Shown piece after piece: positions 17,994-26,498 of a DNA stretch of 45,035 nt (positions within the stretch are counted from its first letter, which is position 1; every line of letters begins with the position of its first letter). The notes below the pieces were generated by a model that ran no database searches, was not told the DNA's origin, and saw only the letters and a program-made list of their open reading frames with translations. Made by a program: the position numbers and the translations under genes. This stretch comes from Deltaproteobacteria bacterium (GTDB taxonomy: Bacteria > Desulfobacterota > WTBG01 > CAIYCZ01 > CAIRTM01). The stretch spans positions 1 through 45,035 of the forward strand of contig JAJRXD010000021.1 of the NCBI GenBank assembly GCA_024276465.1, in the 5' to 3' direction.

Positions 17994-18851
17994 ATGTCAG
18001 ACAAGGTAAGTGTTATAATTCCAACATATAATCGTGAAAATTTTATAAAAAAAGCTCTTGATTCAGTGTTAAGGCAGACATTTCAGAATTTTGAGATCAT
18101 TGTTCTGGATGATGGGTCCACAGATAATACCAAAACAATAGTTGAGGGTTACAGCGAGAAGGTGCGCTATTTTTACCAGGATAACAGGGGAATTGCAGGG
18201 GCACGCAATGAGGCAATCAGGAAAAGCTGCGGAGGGTTTATTGCTTTTCTTGACTCAGATGATTACTGGATGCCTGAAAAGCTTGAACGCCAGATGGAGC
18301 TTTTTCGTAAACATACGGAATATGGTATGGTCGCGTCCTGCTGTTCTTCTGTTCGACTTGACGGCAGTTTCAGAAAAAAAAACAGGCATGGAAAATCAGG
18401 ATGGGTACTGAAAGACCTGTTTGAAAAAAATTTCATCCGCACCTCTTCAGCAGTGATAAAACGGGAATGTCTGAACAGGGCAGGATTGTTTGATGAGGAA
18501 TTTGAGGAGTGCGAGGAATATGATCTGTGGTTGCGCATAGCTGCTCTGTATCCTGTGGGTTTTATTAACGAGCCCCTGGCTGTATATGTTGATAATCCTG
18601 ACGGGGTCAGCACTGACAGTCTTGCAGGCCGTCTTTTCAGGTTGAGGGTTCTTGAGAAGGACTATCTGAAAAAGAAAATTCCGGAGAAAATGTACAGCAG
18701 AAGAATTGCAGACACATGCCATTATATAGGCAGGCATTACATAAAAAGAGGCCGCAGGGCTGAAGGCATTACATATCTTAAAAGAGCCCAGATGCTTGAA
18801 CCTCTTTATGTGAAGAATTTATTTTATTTAGGGTTGAGTTTATTGAAGTAA
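17994..18851 (+). CDS. GT2 glycosyltransferase with helical C-terminal tail
   Basis: A 285-residue family-2 glycosyltransferase. It starts MSDKVSVIIPTYNRENFIKK, followed by IIVLDDGSTDNTK, GIAGARNEAIR and the metal-binding FLDSDDYW near residue 90. The tail after residue ~225 (CHYIGRHYIKRGRRAEGITY, then LKRAQMLEPLYVKN) is TPR-like and parallels the GT2 at 5985-6908. An upstream in-frame ATG at 17928 lies inside the preceding GT4 frame and adds basic, non-conserved residues, so ATG 17994 is preferred. It sits 8 nt after the broken GT4 and is the last gene of the polysaccharide block. Confidence 0.85.
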   Translation: MSDKVSVIIPTYNRENFIKKALDSVLRQTFQNFEIIVLDDGSTDNTKTIVEGYSEKVRYFYQDNRGIAGARNEAIRKSCGGFIAFLDSDDYWMPEKLERQMELFRKHTEYGMVASCCSSVRLDGSFRKKNRHGKSGWVLKDLFEKNFIRTSSAVIKRECLNRAGLFDEEFEECEEYDLWLRIAALYPVGFINEPLAVYVDNPDGVSTDSLAGRLFRLRVLEKDYLKKKIPEKMYSRRIADTCHYIGRHYIKRGRRAEGITYLKRAQMLEPLYVKNLFYLGLSLLK

Positions 18852-18929
18852 ATAAGGTATGGAAGAGCTTTTATACTACAGCGATATTTTTATCTTCTTG
18901 AGCTTAATTCTGGGGACACAATACTTAAC

Positions 18930-19282
18930 TCAAGTATCTTTCTTTTTCGGTCCTGGTTTTAACGGTCGAAGAATACGACCCAGTCTCTTTTCTACTGTTT
19001 CAACAAAATGCTCACTGCCAGGTGGTCTGCCATTGCGCTCATGCTTGCGCCAGTTGCCTTTCGTAAGGCTTCTTCCAAAGCCGGAACAGCAATAACGTGA
19101 ACGTGGTTTGACATCAAACAGTAAACCCATATCTCCACATTAAAACGATTGCACCATTCAGACATGAGGGAGATATATTCATTGTAGTCTTCCCCGCTGA
19201 AAAAGGTCTGCTGACTTTGATTGCCGCGCTGCGTTATGTGGTGGGGGAGCCCGGACGCAACTACTTGTCCTGTTCTTGCCAT
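18930..19282 (-). pseudogene. Truncated, frameshifted RAYT (Y1/IS200-like) transposase
   Basis: The N-terminal frame (start 19282) encodes MARTGQVVASGLPHHITQRG, WCNRFNVEIWVYCLMSN and the HUH metal motif NHVHVIAVP. It then runs into ALRKATGASMSAM and stops at 18992. A second frame carries the normal C-terminus, NGRPPGSEHFVETVEKRLGR followed by ILRPLKPGPKKK. Intact relatives are about 200-240 residues. The middle part, including the catalytic Tyr helix and the LNPVRA-type segment, is missing, and the two parts are out of frame near 19070. It cannot encode an active nuclease. Confidence 0.8.
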
Positions 19283-19342
19283 GGTCAGACAATACTATTG
19301 CCAGACACCTTTATCAATAATTCAGTATTTGTTCCCAGAATT
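19273..19342 (+). repeat. 70-bp direct repeat, copy 1 (RAYT 5' end)
   Basis: The stretch beginning TTCTTGCCATGGTCAGACAA is matched at 22701-22771 in the same orientation, with only a few differences near its right end. It contains the RAYT start codon, leader and terminal repeat. With the second copy it brackets the BREX remnant. Confidence 0.9.
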
Positions 19343-19713
19343 CGTGCAATTGTTTTTTACGATGATTTAATTTTCTCTTTCTGTTTTGACCTTATATGAC
19401 AAAACAATATGCTAAATATAGTAAAAATAAAGAAATCTTAGTTAATTGACAGTTGTTTTTGGCTTTGGTAAGGTAGTAAATATTTGTAAAACTATATAAA
19501 TATAGGCAATAGTATCCTGTATGTATTTTTAACTCCGTTTAACCTGAGGTAGCCAGATAGTGCCTATCTTGGGGTTAAAAGATATATCGTTAATGAGTGT
19601 ATATAAAGGGCTGCCTTCAAACAAGGCACCTTTAGAAGTTTAAAACAGAATGAGGTAAATGGGTTTGCTCAGGTGGTGCGGCTGATAAACCGGAAAAAGA
19701 AGAACAATAATCA
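19343..19713 (+). other. 371-bp leader region of the BREX remnant
   Basis: No ORF of note. It is AT-rich, with a consensus -35 TTGACA at 19446-19451 but only a weak -10 (TAAGGT) 17 nt later, and a possible TTGACC...TGCTAAAT pair near 19390-19417. BREX operons usually have a long upstream regulatory region, which this could be. Nothing else is recognised. Confidence 0.4.
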
Positions 19714-20262
19714 ATGGAACTATTGAATAACACAACAGAACCTGGCGTTTATAATACCGCAATAAATGTTATCGGTGGGCTGAGGGATTGTAGTGTCATT
19801 TTCAAAGCCATAGATTCTCATTTCAGTCAATCCGACTCATTGAAGGAGCTCGTCAATCAGCGGAATGAATTTAATCTGCGTACAGAAAAAAGCCGCACAA
19901 GGATTGAGCGCGAGGTAAGAAAATCATTTTTACAGTTTGAGAATGAGGATCATCAGGAGCTCATTCAGGGGGTTTTCAGCGAATGCGTGCCTCTGCAGGA
20001 TAAAGAGTTGGTTCTGGTCTGGCAGTTTGCTTTGAACAACAGATTATTCAGAGAAATCACATCAAGGGTTTTCGTAAAAACCTATTACTCCGGACGTGCC
20101 AGCATATCCAAGGATGATATCATGGCCTATCTGAAAGAATTTATCCGTCAAAATGAGTTCCTGCAGATCAGCTGGTCGGAAAACACAATCAATACACTTT
20201 CTACTAAATATTTGAATCTGATGAGCAAGCTCGATTTTTTAAGTACCGGGAACGCTCGCTAA
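19714..20262 (+). CDS. brxA: BrxA (DUF1819) of a BREX phage-defence system, C-terminus altered
   Basis: A 182-residue protein matching the BrxA/DUF1819 pattern: an all-helical N-terminal half (EPGVYNTAINVIGGLRDCSV, then ELVNQRNEFNLRTEKSRTRI). A middle part reads LVLVWQFALNNRLFREI, and a winged-helix-like C-terminal half ISKDDIMAYLKEF...ISWSENTINTLSTKYL. BrxA is the first gene of type 1 BREX operons, a DNA-binding accessory factor. The last residues (LSTGNAR) seem to come from a deletion junction, because from about 20241 the DNA in another frame encodes a PglX tail. brxB and brxC, which should follow, are gone. Without partners it is unlikely to act in defence. Confidence 0.65.
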   Translation: MELLNNTTEPGVYNTAINVIGGLRDCSVIFKAIDSHFSQSDSLKELVNQRNEFNLRTEKSRTRIEREVRKSFLQFENEDHQELIQGVFSECVPLQDKELVLVWQFALNNRLFREITSRVFVKTYYSGRASISKDDIMAYLKEFIRQNEFLQISWSENTINTLSTKYLNLMSKLDFLSTGNAR

Positions 20263-20516
20263 TAAACCGCCAGAGCGATCTGGTCGGAAACGAAAGTGCC
20301 GAAGCCCAGAACGAAAAAGACCTCATCTTCAGGCAGCTCAAGGAGATTGAAGCCTTCAAGGTCAAGATTGATGAACTGTTAGCCGAGGGCTACAATCCGA
20401 TCCTCGATGATGGTGTCGGCAAAAACATTGCCCGGGCCCTGCAGAAGAAAAAAATGATCCCATACGAGGTGCTCAATGCAGGTCAACTTAAAAAGTATTT
20501 AAATGCGGATTGGTAG
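20241..20516 (+). pseudogene. pglX: C-terminal fragment of BREX methyltransferase PglX
   Basis: In the frame ending with TAG at 20514-20516 the DNA encodes KYRERSLINRQSDLVGNESA, EAQNEKDLIFRQLKEIEAFK, LAEGYNPILDDGVGKNIARA and EVLNAGQLKKYLNADW. The NPILDDGVGKNI element is typical of the PglX C-terminus in BREX systems. Only ~90 of more than 1,000 residues remain; all methyltransferase motifs (FxGxG, NPPY) are lost. There is no start codon with a ribosome site. The left limit is approximate because the fragment merges with the end of brxA. Confidence 0.6.
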
Positions 20517-20570
20517 GGATAGCTGATTATGGTCCACAAAAGACACGAAAAGTACGAAAGAGAGTCAAGA

Positions 20571-21671
20571 ATGAACATGGAGAGACCTGAATTGTTAGGC
20601 GATATTCGGGAAATTATTTCTCAGGCCCGGATATTGACACAAAGGAGTGTAAACTCACTTCTGGTGTTTTCCAATTTTCTGATTGGTATGCGGATCGTAG
20701 AAGAAGAACAGGAAGGGGATGAGCGGGCAAAGTATGGACAGGAGACCTTAAAACAACTGTCTGCTCAGTTAACGAAAGAGTTCGGCAAAGGCTATTCTCA
20801 TCGAAATCTGGAGCTTATGCGAAAATTTTATCTAACCTATCAGGAGGATCTGCAAATTTCGCAAACAGTGTCTGCGAAATCTCAAATCGAAAAATCTCAA
20901 ACAGTGTCCGGAGGGTTAAACCTGGTTAAAATCTCGCAACAGATGTCTGAGAAATTGCCGTTGAGCTGGTCCCATTATCTCTTTTTGATGGGGATTACCA
21001 ATACTGATGAACGGCGGTTTTATGAACAAGAGGCTTCCGGCGAAGGATGGTCGCTACGGGAATTGAAACGGCAGTTTAATGCCAGTCTTTATGAGAGATT
21101 GGCGTTAAGTAGAGACAAAGAGGGCATAAAAAAACTTTCCAAGAAAGGTCAATTTATAGAAAAGCACAGTGATGTTGTGAAGGATCCATATGTGCTTGAG
21201 TTTTTGGATTTAAATGAAAAAACGAGATATTCAGAGACAGAGCTGGAAACAGCCATTATTGACAAGTTGGAGCATTTTCTTCTGGAGCTGGGTAAAGGCT
21301 TCCTGTTTGAGGCACGCCAAAAACGGTTTACTTTCGATGATGAACACTTCTTTGTGGATTTGGTTTTCTATAATCGTCTGCTTCGCTGCTATGTGATCAT
21401 TGATCTGAAAATTGGTGAGCTGAAGCATCAGGATCTCGGTCAGATGCAGATGTATGTCAATTATTTTGACCGATATGTAAAACTTGAGGATGAGCAACCG
21501 AGTATTGGAATCATCCTTTGCAAAAAGAAAAAAGATTCTCTGGTAGAAATTACTCTGCCTGAAGGAGCTAACATCCATGCAGCAAAATATCAGACCTATC
21601 TTCCTGACAAAGAAGCACTGAAACAGCAACTGGAAGAAGCTCAGATGGAATGGGAGGCTCACCGTGATTGA
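20571..21671 (+). CDS. DUF1016/YhcG-type PD-(D/E)xK nuclease
   Basis: A 366-residue protein with an N-terminal DUF1016_N helical domain (LLGDIREIISQARILTQRSV, then LTKEFGKGYSHRNLELMRKF). A C-terminal PD-(D/E)xK nuclease domain follows, whose core is DDEHFFVDLVFYNRLLRCYV followed by IIDLKIGELKHQDLGQM. The Asp and the D-x-K pair lie at the expected spacing. The family is found next to restriction-modification and BREX genes and in other mobile defence loci. ATG 20571 is preferred over ATG 20529, since the 20529-20566 stretch (CCACAAAAGACACGAAAAGT) resembles a common intergenic low-complexity repeat. The length is normal for the family. It appears to be the only intact gene of the remnant. A repeat-like ISQTVS/KSQTVS segment lies near residues 105-122. 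Confidence 0.85.
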   Translation: MNMERPELLGDIREIISQARILTQRSVNSLLVFSNFLIGMRIVEEEQEGDERAKYGQETLKQLSAQLTKEFGKGYSHRNLELMRKFYLTYQEDLQISQTVSAKSQIEKSQTVSGGLNLVKISQQMSEKLPLSWSHYLFLMGITNTDERRFYEQEASGEGWSLRELKRQFNASLYERLALSRDKEGIKKLSKKGQFIEKHSDVVKDPYVLEFLDLNEKTRYSETELETAIIDKLEHFLLELGKGFLFEARQKRFTFDDEHFFVDLVFYNRLLRCYVIIDLKIGELKHQDLGQMQMYVNYFDRYVKLEDEQPSIGIILCKKKKDSLVEITLPEGANIHAAKYQTYLPDKEALKQQLEEAQMEWEAHRD

Positions 21672-22245
21672 TAAATGGTTTAAAAATGACCTGCAGAGCA
21701 TTTATGCCAACCATTCGGTGGCAGTGTTCATTGATGAATCCGGCGATGCGGAATTCTTGCTGAAAACTGTCAAAGGTGAATTTACCATTCATCAGGCAAA
21801 CTCTGAGGTGGAAGAGCTGCATGTAAAATATCTCATCGAAAAGGCGCAGCCCACCCATGAGAAGTTCCTTGTTTATACCCGTTCAAAAAAAGATGAGCTC
21901 AAGTTCATCCGGGAATATTGCGAAACCTGTGGTTGCCTGGAAATCCGTTACCTGCAGAACTACATCAAGGACAAGGTCCACCAGACCCTGAATCTGAATA
22001 TCAACCTTCCCAAAGAAGAGCTGCTTGCCGCAGCCAAAGTCAGTGTTGGTAAGGATAGCACCTACTGGATGGATCTCAGTCATAAAGGTGCAACCGAGAT
22101 TTTTGACCTGAACAAGGAACTACTGCCTTTCGTTCACGACCCCGATACCTACTCAAAAGAAAAGTACGACGCGCAGCTTCGGGAGACCTTCTACCGTAAA
22201 GTCAATGATCTGCTTGGTCAGTTGTTTCCGGTAGTGGAAAATTGA
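21664..22245 (+). pseudogene. pglZ: N-terminal fragment of BREX phosphatase PglZ
   Basis: The GTG at 21664 overlaps the nuclease stop. The 193 residues look like a PglZ N-terminal domain: VAVFIDESGDAEFLLKTV, VKYLIEKAQPTHEKFLVYTR and LKFIREYCETCGCLEIRYLQ, followed by NYIKDKVHQTLNLNI. Full PglZ proteins exceed 800 residues and carry a metal-dependent phosphatase domain, all of which is missing. At 22240 the sequence runs into a brxL tail in another frame. The identification depends partly on the neighbours and is reasonable rather than certain. Confidence 0.6.
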
Positions 22246-22697
22246 ACATTTCTGGCATAAGCGGTACTGCAGTTAAGGAGAACATCAAAAACACCTACCA
22301 GTATATCAAAGCAAATGAAAAGATACTGCTCAGTGAACAACACTCATTGAAAAACTATGATATTTCTGTTCAGATAACGAACATGTTGGGTGCAGCTGTA
22401 TCAACCGGAATAGGAGCTGCTGTTTATACTGCAATACTGTCATCAATATATAAAAAAAACCTAAAACCCGGACTTGGCATTTTAGGAAATATCTCAATTG
22501 GAGGAGCAGTCGAAAGGTCAAACAACTTTGTTGATAAGGTTTCCATGCTTTCCGAAAACGGAGCCAAAAATGTAATTGTTCCCATGGACAATCTGAATGA
22601 ACTGCAGGATATCCCTCAGTCTGTACTGGGTAGTACTGATGTCCCATTTTATTCAAACTGTCAGATGCTGATGCAGAAGTGCATTATTAGTGAATAG
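22242..22697 (+). pseudogene. brxL: C-terminal fragment of BREX Lon-like protein BrxL
   Basis: The frame opens at TTG 22242 without a ribosome site, four bases into the end of the pglZ fragment. It encodes ISGISGTAVKENIKNTYQYI, then VQITNMLGAAVSTGIGAAVY and a Lon-protease-like C-terminus (LGILGNISIGGAVERSNNFV, ENGAKNVIVPMDNLNELQDI). BrxL is the last gene of type 1 BREX operons; the AAA+ portion (~500 residues) is missing. Three bases after its stop (22695-22697) the second 70-bp RAYT-end repeat begins. Confidence 0.62.
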
Positions 22698-22700
22698 ACA

Positions 22701-22771
22701 TTCTTGCCATGGTCAGACAATACTATTGCCAGACACCTTTATCAATAATTCAGTATTGTGTCCCCAGAATT
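22701..22771 (+). repeat. 70-bp direct repeat, copy 2 (RAYT 5' end)
   Basis: It matches 19273-19342 in the same orientation. Read on the minus strand it ends with the first ten nucleotides of the RAYT coding sequence (ATGGCAAGAA) and then diverges. Its terminal repeat AGTATTGTGTCCCCAGAATT is less mutated than in copy 1. Bases 22742-22771 double as the last codons of the amidase gene. Confidence 0.9.
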
Positions 22772-24736
22772 AAGAAACAGCTCCACAAGTGATTTATAAA
22801 TGCCGTCAACCGCCTGTATGGTTGATTCAGGAAGGGAAAGCCAGACAGCAGGCATTGAGGTGTGAATAATCACATACCTTGTTGATGTAAAAATTTTGCA
22901 CCTCTTCTTAATCTCCATCAGGTTTTTACAGAGTAAAGCGGCAAGGGTTTCCCCCTGAGTGCTTTTAAAATAATAACCGGCAGAAACCCCTTTGCCTGCA
23001 ATTTCAACAGTGAAAAACAGATCTGCTTTTTCCTGTCCGGCCATGACTACTCTTTCCTGTGCAGAAGGGGCAGGAGGCTTTTTCCATGTGAGGATTACAG
23101 TGCCCCCGGCATTTTCTATCCTTTTTTTAAGCTCAGTGATGACGGGCAGTGATTCAACTGATGAACGGGCAGGATCAAGAATTATTGTTCTGTTAAAGAA
23201 AACCCCGTCATCTACTGGTTCAAGCAGAAGGTTCTCAATCGACAGGCTTCCCCTTGAAAGGGTTGGAGAAAAAAACAGTGGCTGATAACCTCTTTTTAAA
23301 AGTTTATAGGAAGCTGCATTTGCAGCATCTGTGCTGTCGTATGCAAATCCATTTGAGTCTGAAAGATCGACTGTGCGGTTGTTTCTGACAAGTTTTGCAT
23401 CTTCCACAGGGTTTCCGAAAGAATCGCGTATGGTTGCCATCAGCAGTGCCTCTTTCGGAGGACCGAATTTTACCTCGCAATGAGAAACAGCATTGCCGGA
23501 AGTAACAGTTACTGTTACTTTATGTGCTTTTTTATCCGATATGAGAATTGCCCTGGCTTTGCCGTTTTTTGTCTGCCTGACGGGCTGTAGAAAACTGCCG
23601 CCTGTAGAAGAAAGTTTTAATACTGTCCCGTCAATGACAGGTCTATTCATGGAATCCATGACAAGAATATCAACAGGGGTGCCGGACATTTCGCCGGAAG
23701 GAATTACCGGAAAAACAGGCGAAACCTCGATATGGTCTGGCGGTAATGAAACAGTAAAAGAGAGACATGTTTTGCCCGAACTGTTCCCTGCTCTGTTTCG
23801 GGCAGAAACACAGTACCGGTGAATGCCGTTTTGAAGTGGAAATCGCGGGGAAAAAGAGATGAACCCTTCCTCCTGAAAAGAAAATTTTGTTACTGCCTTG
23901 TGGTCAAGAGTTACTTTAACGGAAGATGTATCAATTGATGTGTTGTCTGTTCCGGGATAAATGTGTGCAGTGATCTGTGGTTGAGGGTCTGTCAGGATAG
24001 TATTCTCCGGATATGAAAAAGCAATGTCAGGGATACCCTTTCTGAAATAATTCAGAATTCCAGTAAAGTAACCTTCAGCTTCTGTGCTGAGCTGCCTGTG
24101 GAAGGAAAGCATGCCCTCGTTTTTCCTGTTTGTCATGAATGATGCTTCCCCTAAAATGGCAGGGGCATTTGTGTTTCTCAATACAGTATAATTTCCGGGA
24201 TGGATATCAGCTTTTTCTGCCTGCAGTTTTTTCTGCAGGGCTTTGCAAATCTCGTTGGCTATATCCCGGGAAGGGCCTGGGTCGGAAATTTTAAAAAATA
24301 TGCTTAGATCATTTCTTTTTCTGTTGTTAACTGCAGAATTGTGATGAATGCTGATAAACAGGTCAGTACCATAATTATTGCTGAGTTCGGAACGTGCCTG
24401 CAGATCCTTTTTGAGAATAAAATCCTGATCCGTTAAAACAGTTGTATCAGAACTTCGGGTAAGAACAGGGAAGGCTCCAGCAGACTTCAAAAGCCCCCAG
24501 AGATAGAGGGCTACGCCAAGATTGACTTCAGATTCTTTCAAGCCATTCAGCCCTACTGCGCCAAGCTCCTGTCCACCATGTCCCGGATCGATAACAATTG
24601 TTTTTCCTTTCAAAGGGCTGGTGTCAAATCCGGACAGCTTAAGAGTTGGTGCGGGTGGAATTGCAAGTCTAAAACAGCCTGCAAAAAGCAGGCAAAATAA
24701 AAAAAACATTATTATTAAATTATTTTTTATATGCAT
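22742..24736 (-). CDS. Lipoprotein N-acetylmuramoyl-L-alanine amidase with Ig-like and carboxypeptidase-regulatory-type repeats
   Basis: A 664-residue peptidoglycan amidase. The N-terminus is a lipoprotein signal ending in LLFAGC (Cys ~21). Amidase_3 domain (residues ~45-230): VIDPGHGGQE, the Glu in LKESEVN, SIHHNS and the catalytic Glu in ILGEASFM complete the zinc site (H~53, E~68, H~131, E~197). It cleaves the amide between MurNAc and the stem peptide. Beta-rich domains follow: an Ig-like segment around 240-330, one with VPVILVMDS/AILIS elements, and a carboxypeptidase-regulatory-like segment (ATIRDSFGNPVEDAKLV). ATG 24736 is preferred; TTG 24754 is an alternative. The last ~9 residues (NSGDTILNY) are encoded by the RAYT-end repeat, so the original C-terminus may be lost. 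Confidence 0.86.
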   Translation of the reverse strand: MHIKNNLIIMFFLFCLLFAGCFRLAIPPAPTLKLSGFDTSPLKGKTIVIDPGHGGQELGAVGLNGLKESEVNLGVALYLWGLLKSAGAFPVLTRSSDTTVLTDQDFILKKDLQARSELSNNYGTDLFISIHHNSAVNNRKRNDLSIFFKISDPGPSRDIANEICKALQKKLQAEKADIHPGNYTVLRNTNAPAILGEASFMTNRKNEGMLSFHRQLSTEAEGYFTGILNYFRKGIPDIAFSYPENTILTDPQPQITAHIYPGTDNTSIDTSSVKVTLDHKAVTKFSFQEEGFISFSPRFPLQNGIHRYCVSARNRAGNSSGKTCLSFTVSLPPDHIEVSPVFPVIPSGEMSGTPVDILVMDSMNRPVIDGTVLKLSSTGGSFLQPVRQTKNGKARAILISDKKAHKVTVTVTSGNAVSHCEVKFGPPKEALLMATIRDSFGNPVEDAKLVRNNRTVDLSDSNGFAYDSTDAANAASYKLLKRGYQPLFFSPTLSRGSLSIENLLLEPVDDGVFFNRTIILDPARSSVESLPVITELKKRIENAGGTVILTWKKPPAPSAQERVVMAGQEKADLFFTVEIAGKGVSAGYYFKSTQGETLAALLCKNLMEIKKRCKIFTSTRYVIIHTSMPAVWLSLPESTIQAVDGIYKSLVELFLNSGDTILNY

Positions 24737-24769
24737 ATATATATTGGTATCCAATAGTTTTTTTATGCT

Positions 24770-24805
24770 TCATGTTTTTCTATTAATTGCAAAATTCAGG
24801 TTATA
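24770..24805 (+). promoter_or_regulatory. Recurrent motif in the amidase/amidohydrolase divergent gap
   Basis: TCATGTTTTTCTATTAATTG then CAAAATTCAGGTTATA is a diverged copy of the 35-bp motif (compare 11272-11306). It lies between the two divergent genes, 84 nt upstream of the amidohydrolase start. A separate perfect dyad TATTGG-TAT-CCAATA at 24742-24756 lies next to the amidase start and could bind a regulator. Confidence 0.4.
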
Positions 24806-24889
24806 TATTTTTTTAGTGACTCTTTTGTGTATAATGTAGCCTGTTTTTTTTCAAGAAATATTTAAGGAAATTATTTGGCAGGAGGCGCA

Positions 24890-26473
24890 ATGTTTGATGT
24901 TCTGATTAAAGGCGGTATTCTTATTGATGGCACTGGATCTCCAAAACTGGTTGGGGATGTGGCAGTAAATGGAGATGAGATTGCAGAGGTGGGAAGGCTT
25001 GACAGTGCACAGGCAGCAGAAACAATAGATGCAAAAGGCCTTTTTGTCTGTCCGGGATTTATTGATATTCATTCTCACTCTGATTTCAACATTCTTGCTG
25101 ATCCTCCAGGCCAGTCCAAAATTCAGCAGGGTGTTACAACTGAGGTGTGTGGCAACTGTGGCATGTCTGCAGCGCCTCTTTCTGGAATGGTGCGCAAACA
25201 GCGTGAAAAGAGCCTCGAAGCTTTTGGTCTGGAAATAACCTGGTCAACGCTTGAGGAGTTTATAACAGTGCTTGGGGCGGCTAAACTCTTTTCAAACATT
25301 GCTCCTCTTGTTGGTCATGGAAACCTGAGGGGTGCTGTTGTTGGATATGAAAACAGGGCCGCATCCTCATCAGAGGTTGAAGAAATGGAGGGTATGCTGA
25401 CAGAGGCCATGGAGTCAGGGGCATGGGGGCTGTCAAGCGGGCTCATATATCCCCCAGGGGCTTATGCTCTAAGGGAAGAACTCGTGCAATTAGCCGGGAT
25501 TGTTAACAGATTCGGTGGTATTTATACTTCCCATATACGGAACGAAGGCGACTTTGTGACAGATGCAATTGAAGAAGTTCTCAATACAGCAAAACAGTCA
25601 GGAGTCCCTGTCCAGATTTCACATCTTAAAGCCATGTGGAAAAGAAACTGGGACAAGATCTCAAATGTTTTTGAAATGATTGAAAAAGCAATAAAAGATG
25701 GAGTTAAAGTTACAGCTGACCGCTATCCATATACAGCTGCAAGCACGGGGCTTGATTCAGTATTTCCAGCCTGGGCATGCCATGGAGGCAGGGATGCTGA
25801 GATTGAGCGGCTGCAATCATGCAGCAGCAGGGATAAAATTTTTAAAGATGTACTTAAAGGTATGACTGAGGAGGAACTGGCCTGTGATATTACTATTTCC
25901 AGAGTATCCTGCACTGGTAATAAAGCTCTTGAAGGAAAAAACCTTGGAAAGGCTGCGGAGCTCAGGAGCCAGTCTGTGAAAGATACATTGTTTGACCTGC
26001 TTGTTGAGGAAGACCTGGAGGTCGATGCTGTCTTTTTTTGCATGAGCAACAGTAATCTGAAAAAAATCCTTAAAAAAAGCTATGTAATGATTGGTTCTGA
26101 CTCTTCAGTCCGGGATGCTCAAGGCCCATTATCAAAAGGAAAGCCTCACCCAAGGAGTTTCGGAACATTCCCGAAAGCTATCAGCAGGTTTGTGTTTGAG
26201 GAAAAAGTCCTGACTGTTGAAGAGGCCATAGAAAAGATGACAGGCAAACCTGCAGAGAAAATGGGAATTACTGACAGAGGGTTTATTAAAAAAGGCTGTA
26301 AGGCAGATATTGTGATACTGGACATGGAAAATTTGCAGGACAAATCAACCTATGAAAATCCTCATAAATATCCAACAGGAATAATTCGTGTTATGGTAAA
26401 TGGTAAATGGGTTTTAAAAAATGGATCTGTTACAGGCAAATATGCCGGAAAGGTACTTTTAAAAAATATGTAA
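24890..26473 (+). CDS. N-acyl-D-amino-acid deacylase (D-aminoacylase, amidohydrolase superfamily)
   Basis: A 527-residue amidohydrolase. The N-terminal beta sandwich begins MFDVLIKGGILIDGTGSP. The metal site then appears in order: PGFIDIHSHSDF (HxH), EVCGNCG (bridging Cys typical of D-aminoacylases), SHIRNEG, QISHLKAMWKRNW and MIGSDSSVRD (catalytic Asp). The family hydrolyses N-acyl-D-amino acids or N-acyl-D-glutamate; some act on D-dipeptides. ATG 24890 follows a perfect AGGAGG at 24880-24885; TTG 24875 upstream is rejected for that reason. Paired divergently with a peptidoglycan amidase, a role in turnover of D-amino-acid-containing wall material is plausible but inferred. Confidence 0.87.
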   Translation: MFDVLIKGGILIDGTGSPKLVGDVAVNGDEIAEVGRLDSAQAAETIDAKGLFVCPGFIDIHSHSDFNILADPPGQSKIQQGVTTEVCGNCGMSAAPLSGMVRKQREKSLEAFGLEITWSTLEEFITVLGAAKLFSNIAPLVGHGNLRGAVVGYENRAASSSEVEEMEGMLTEAMESGAWGLSSGLIYPPGAYALREELVQLAGIVNRFGGIYTSHIRNEGDFVTDAIEEVLNTAKQSGVPVQISHLKAMWKRNWDKISNVFEMIEKAIKDGVKVTADRYPYTAASTGLDSVFPAWACHGGRDAEIERLQSCSSRDKIFKDVLKGMTEEELACDITISRVSCTGNKALEGKNLGKAAELRSQSVKDTLFDLLVEEDLEVDAVFFCMSNSNLKKILKKSYVMIGSDSSVRDAQGPLSKGKPHPRSFGTFPKAISRFVFEEKVLTVEEAIEKMTGKPAEKMGITDRGFIKKGCKADIVILDMENLQDKSTYENPHKYPTGIIRVMVNGKWVLKNGSVTGKYAGKVLLKNM

Positions 26474-26498
26474 AATTGACCGCTTTTTACGGTGTCAT

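Larger units (their letters stand above)
18906..19342 (-). mobile_element. Degenerate RAYT element with inverted termini
   Basis: The left end AATTCTGGGGACACAATACT (18906-18925) is the inverse of the right end AGTATTTGTTCCCAGAATT (19324-19342), with three mismatches. Between them lies a broken REP-associated tyrosine transposase gene. RAYTs mobilise or act on palindromic repeats as single-stranded DNA. The right end plus the first codons recurs as a 70-bp direct repeat at 22701-22771. Confidence 0.72.
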
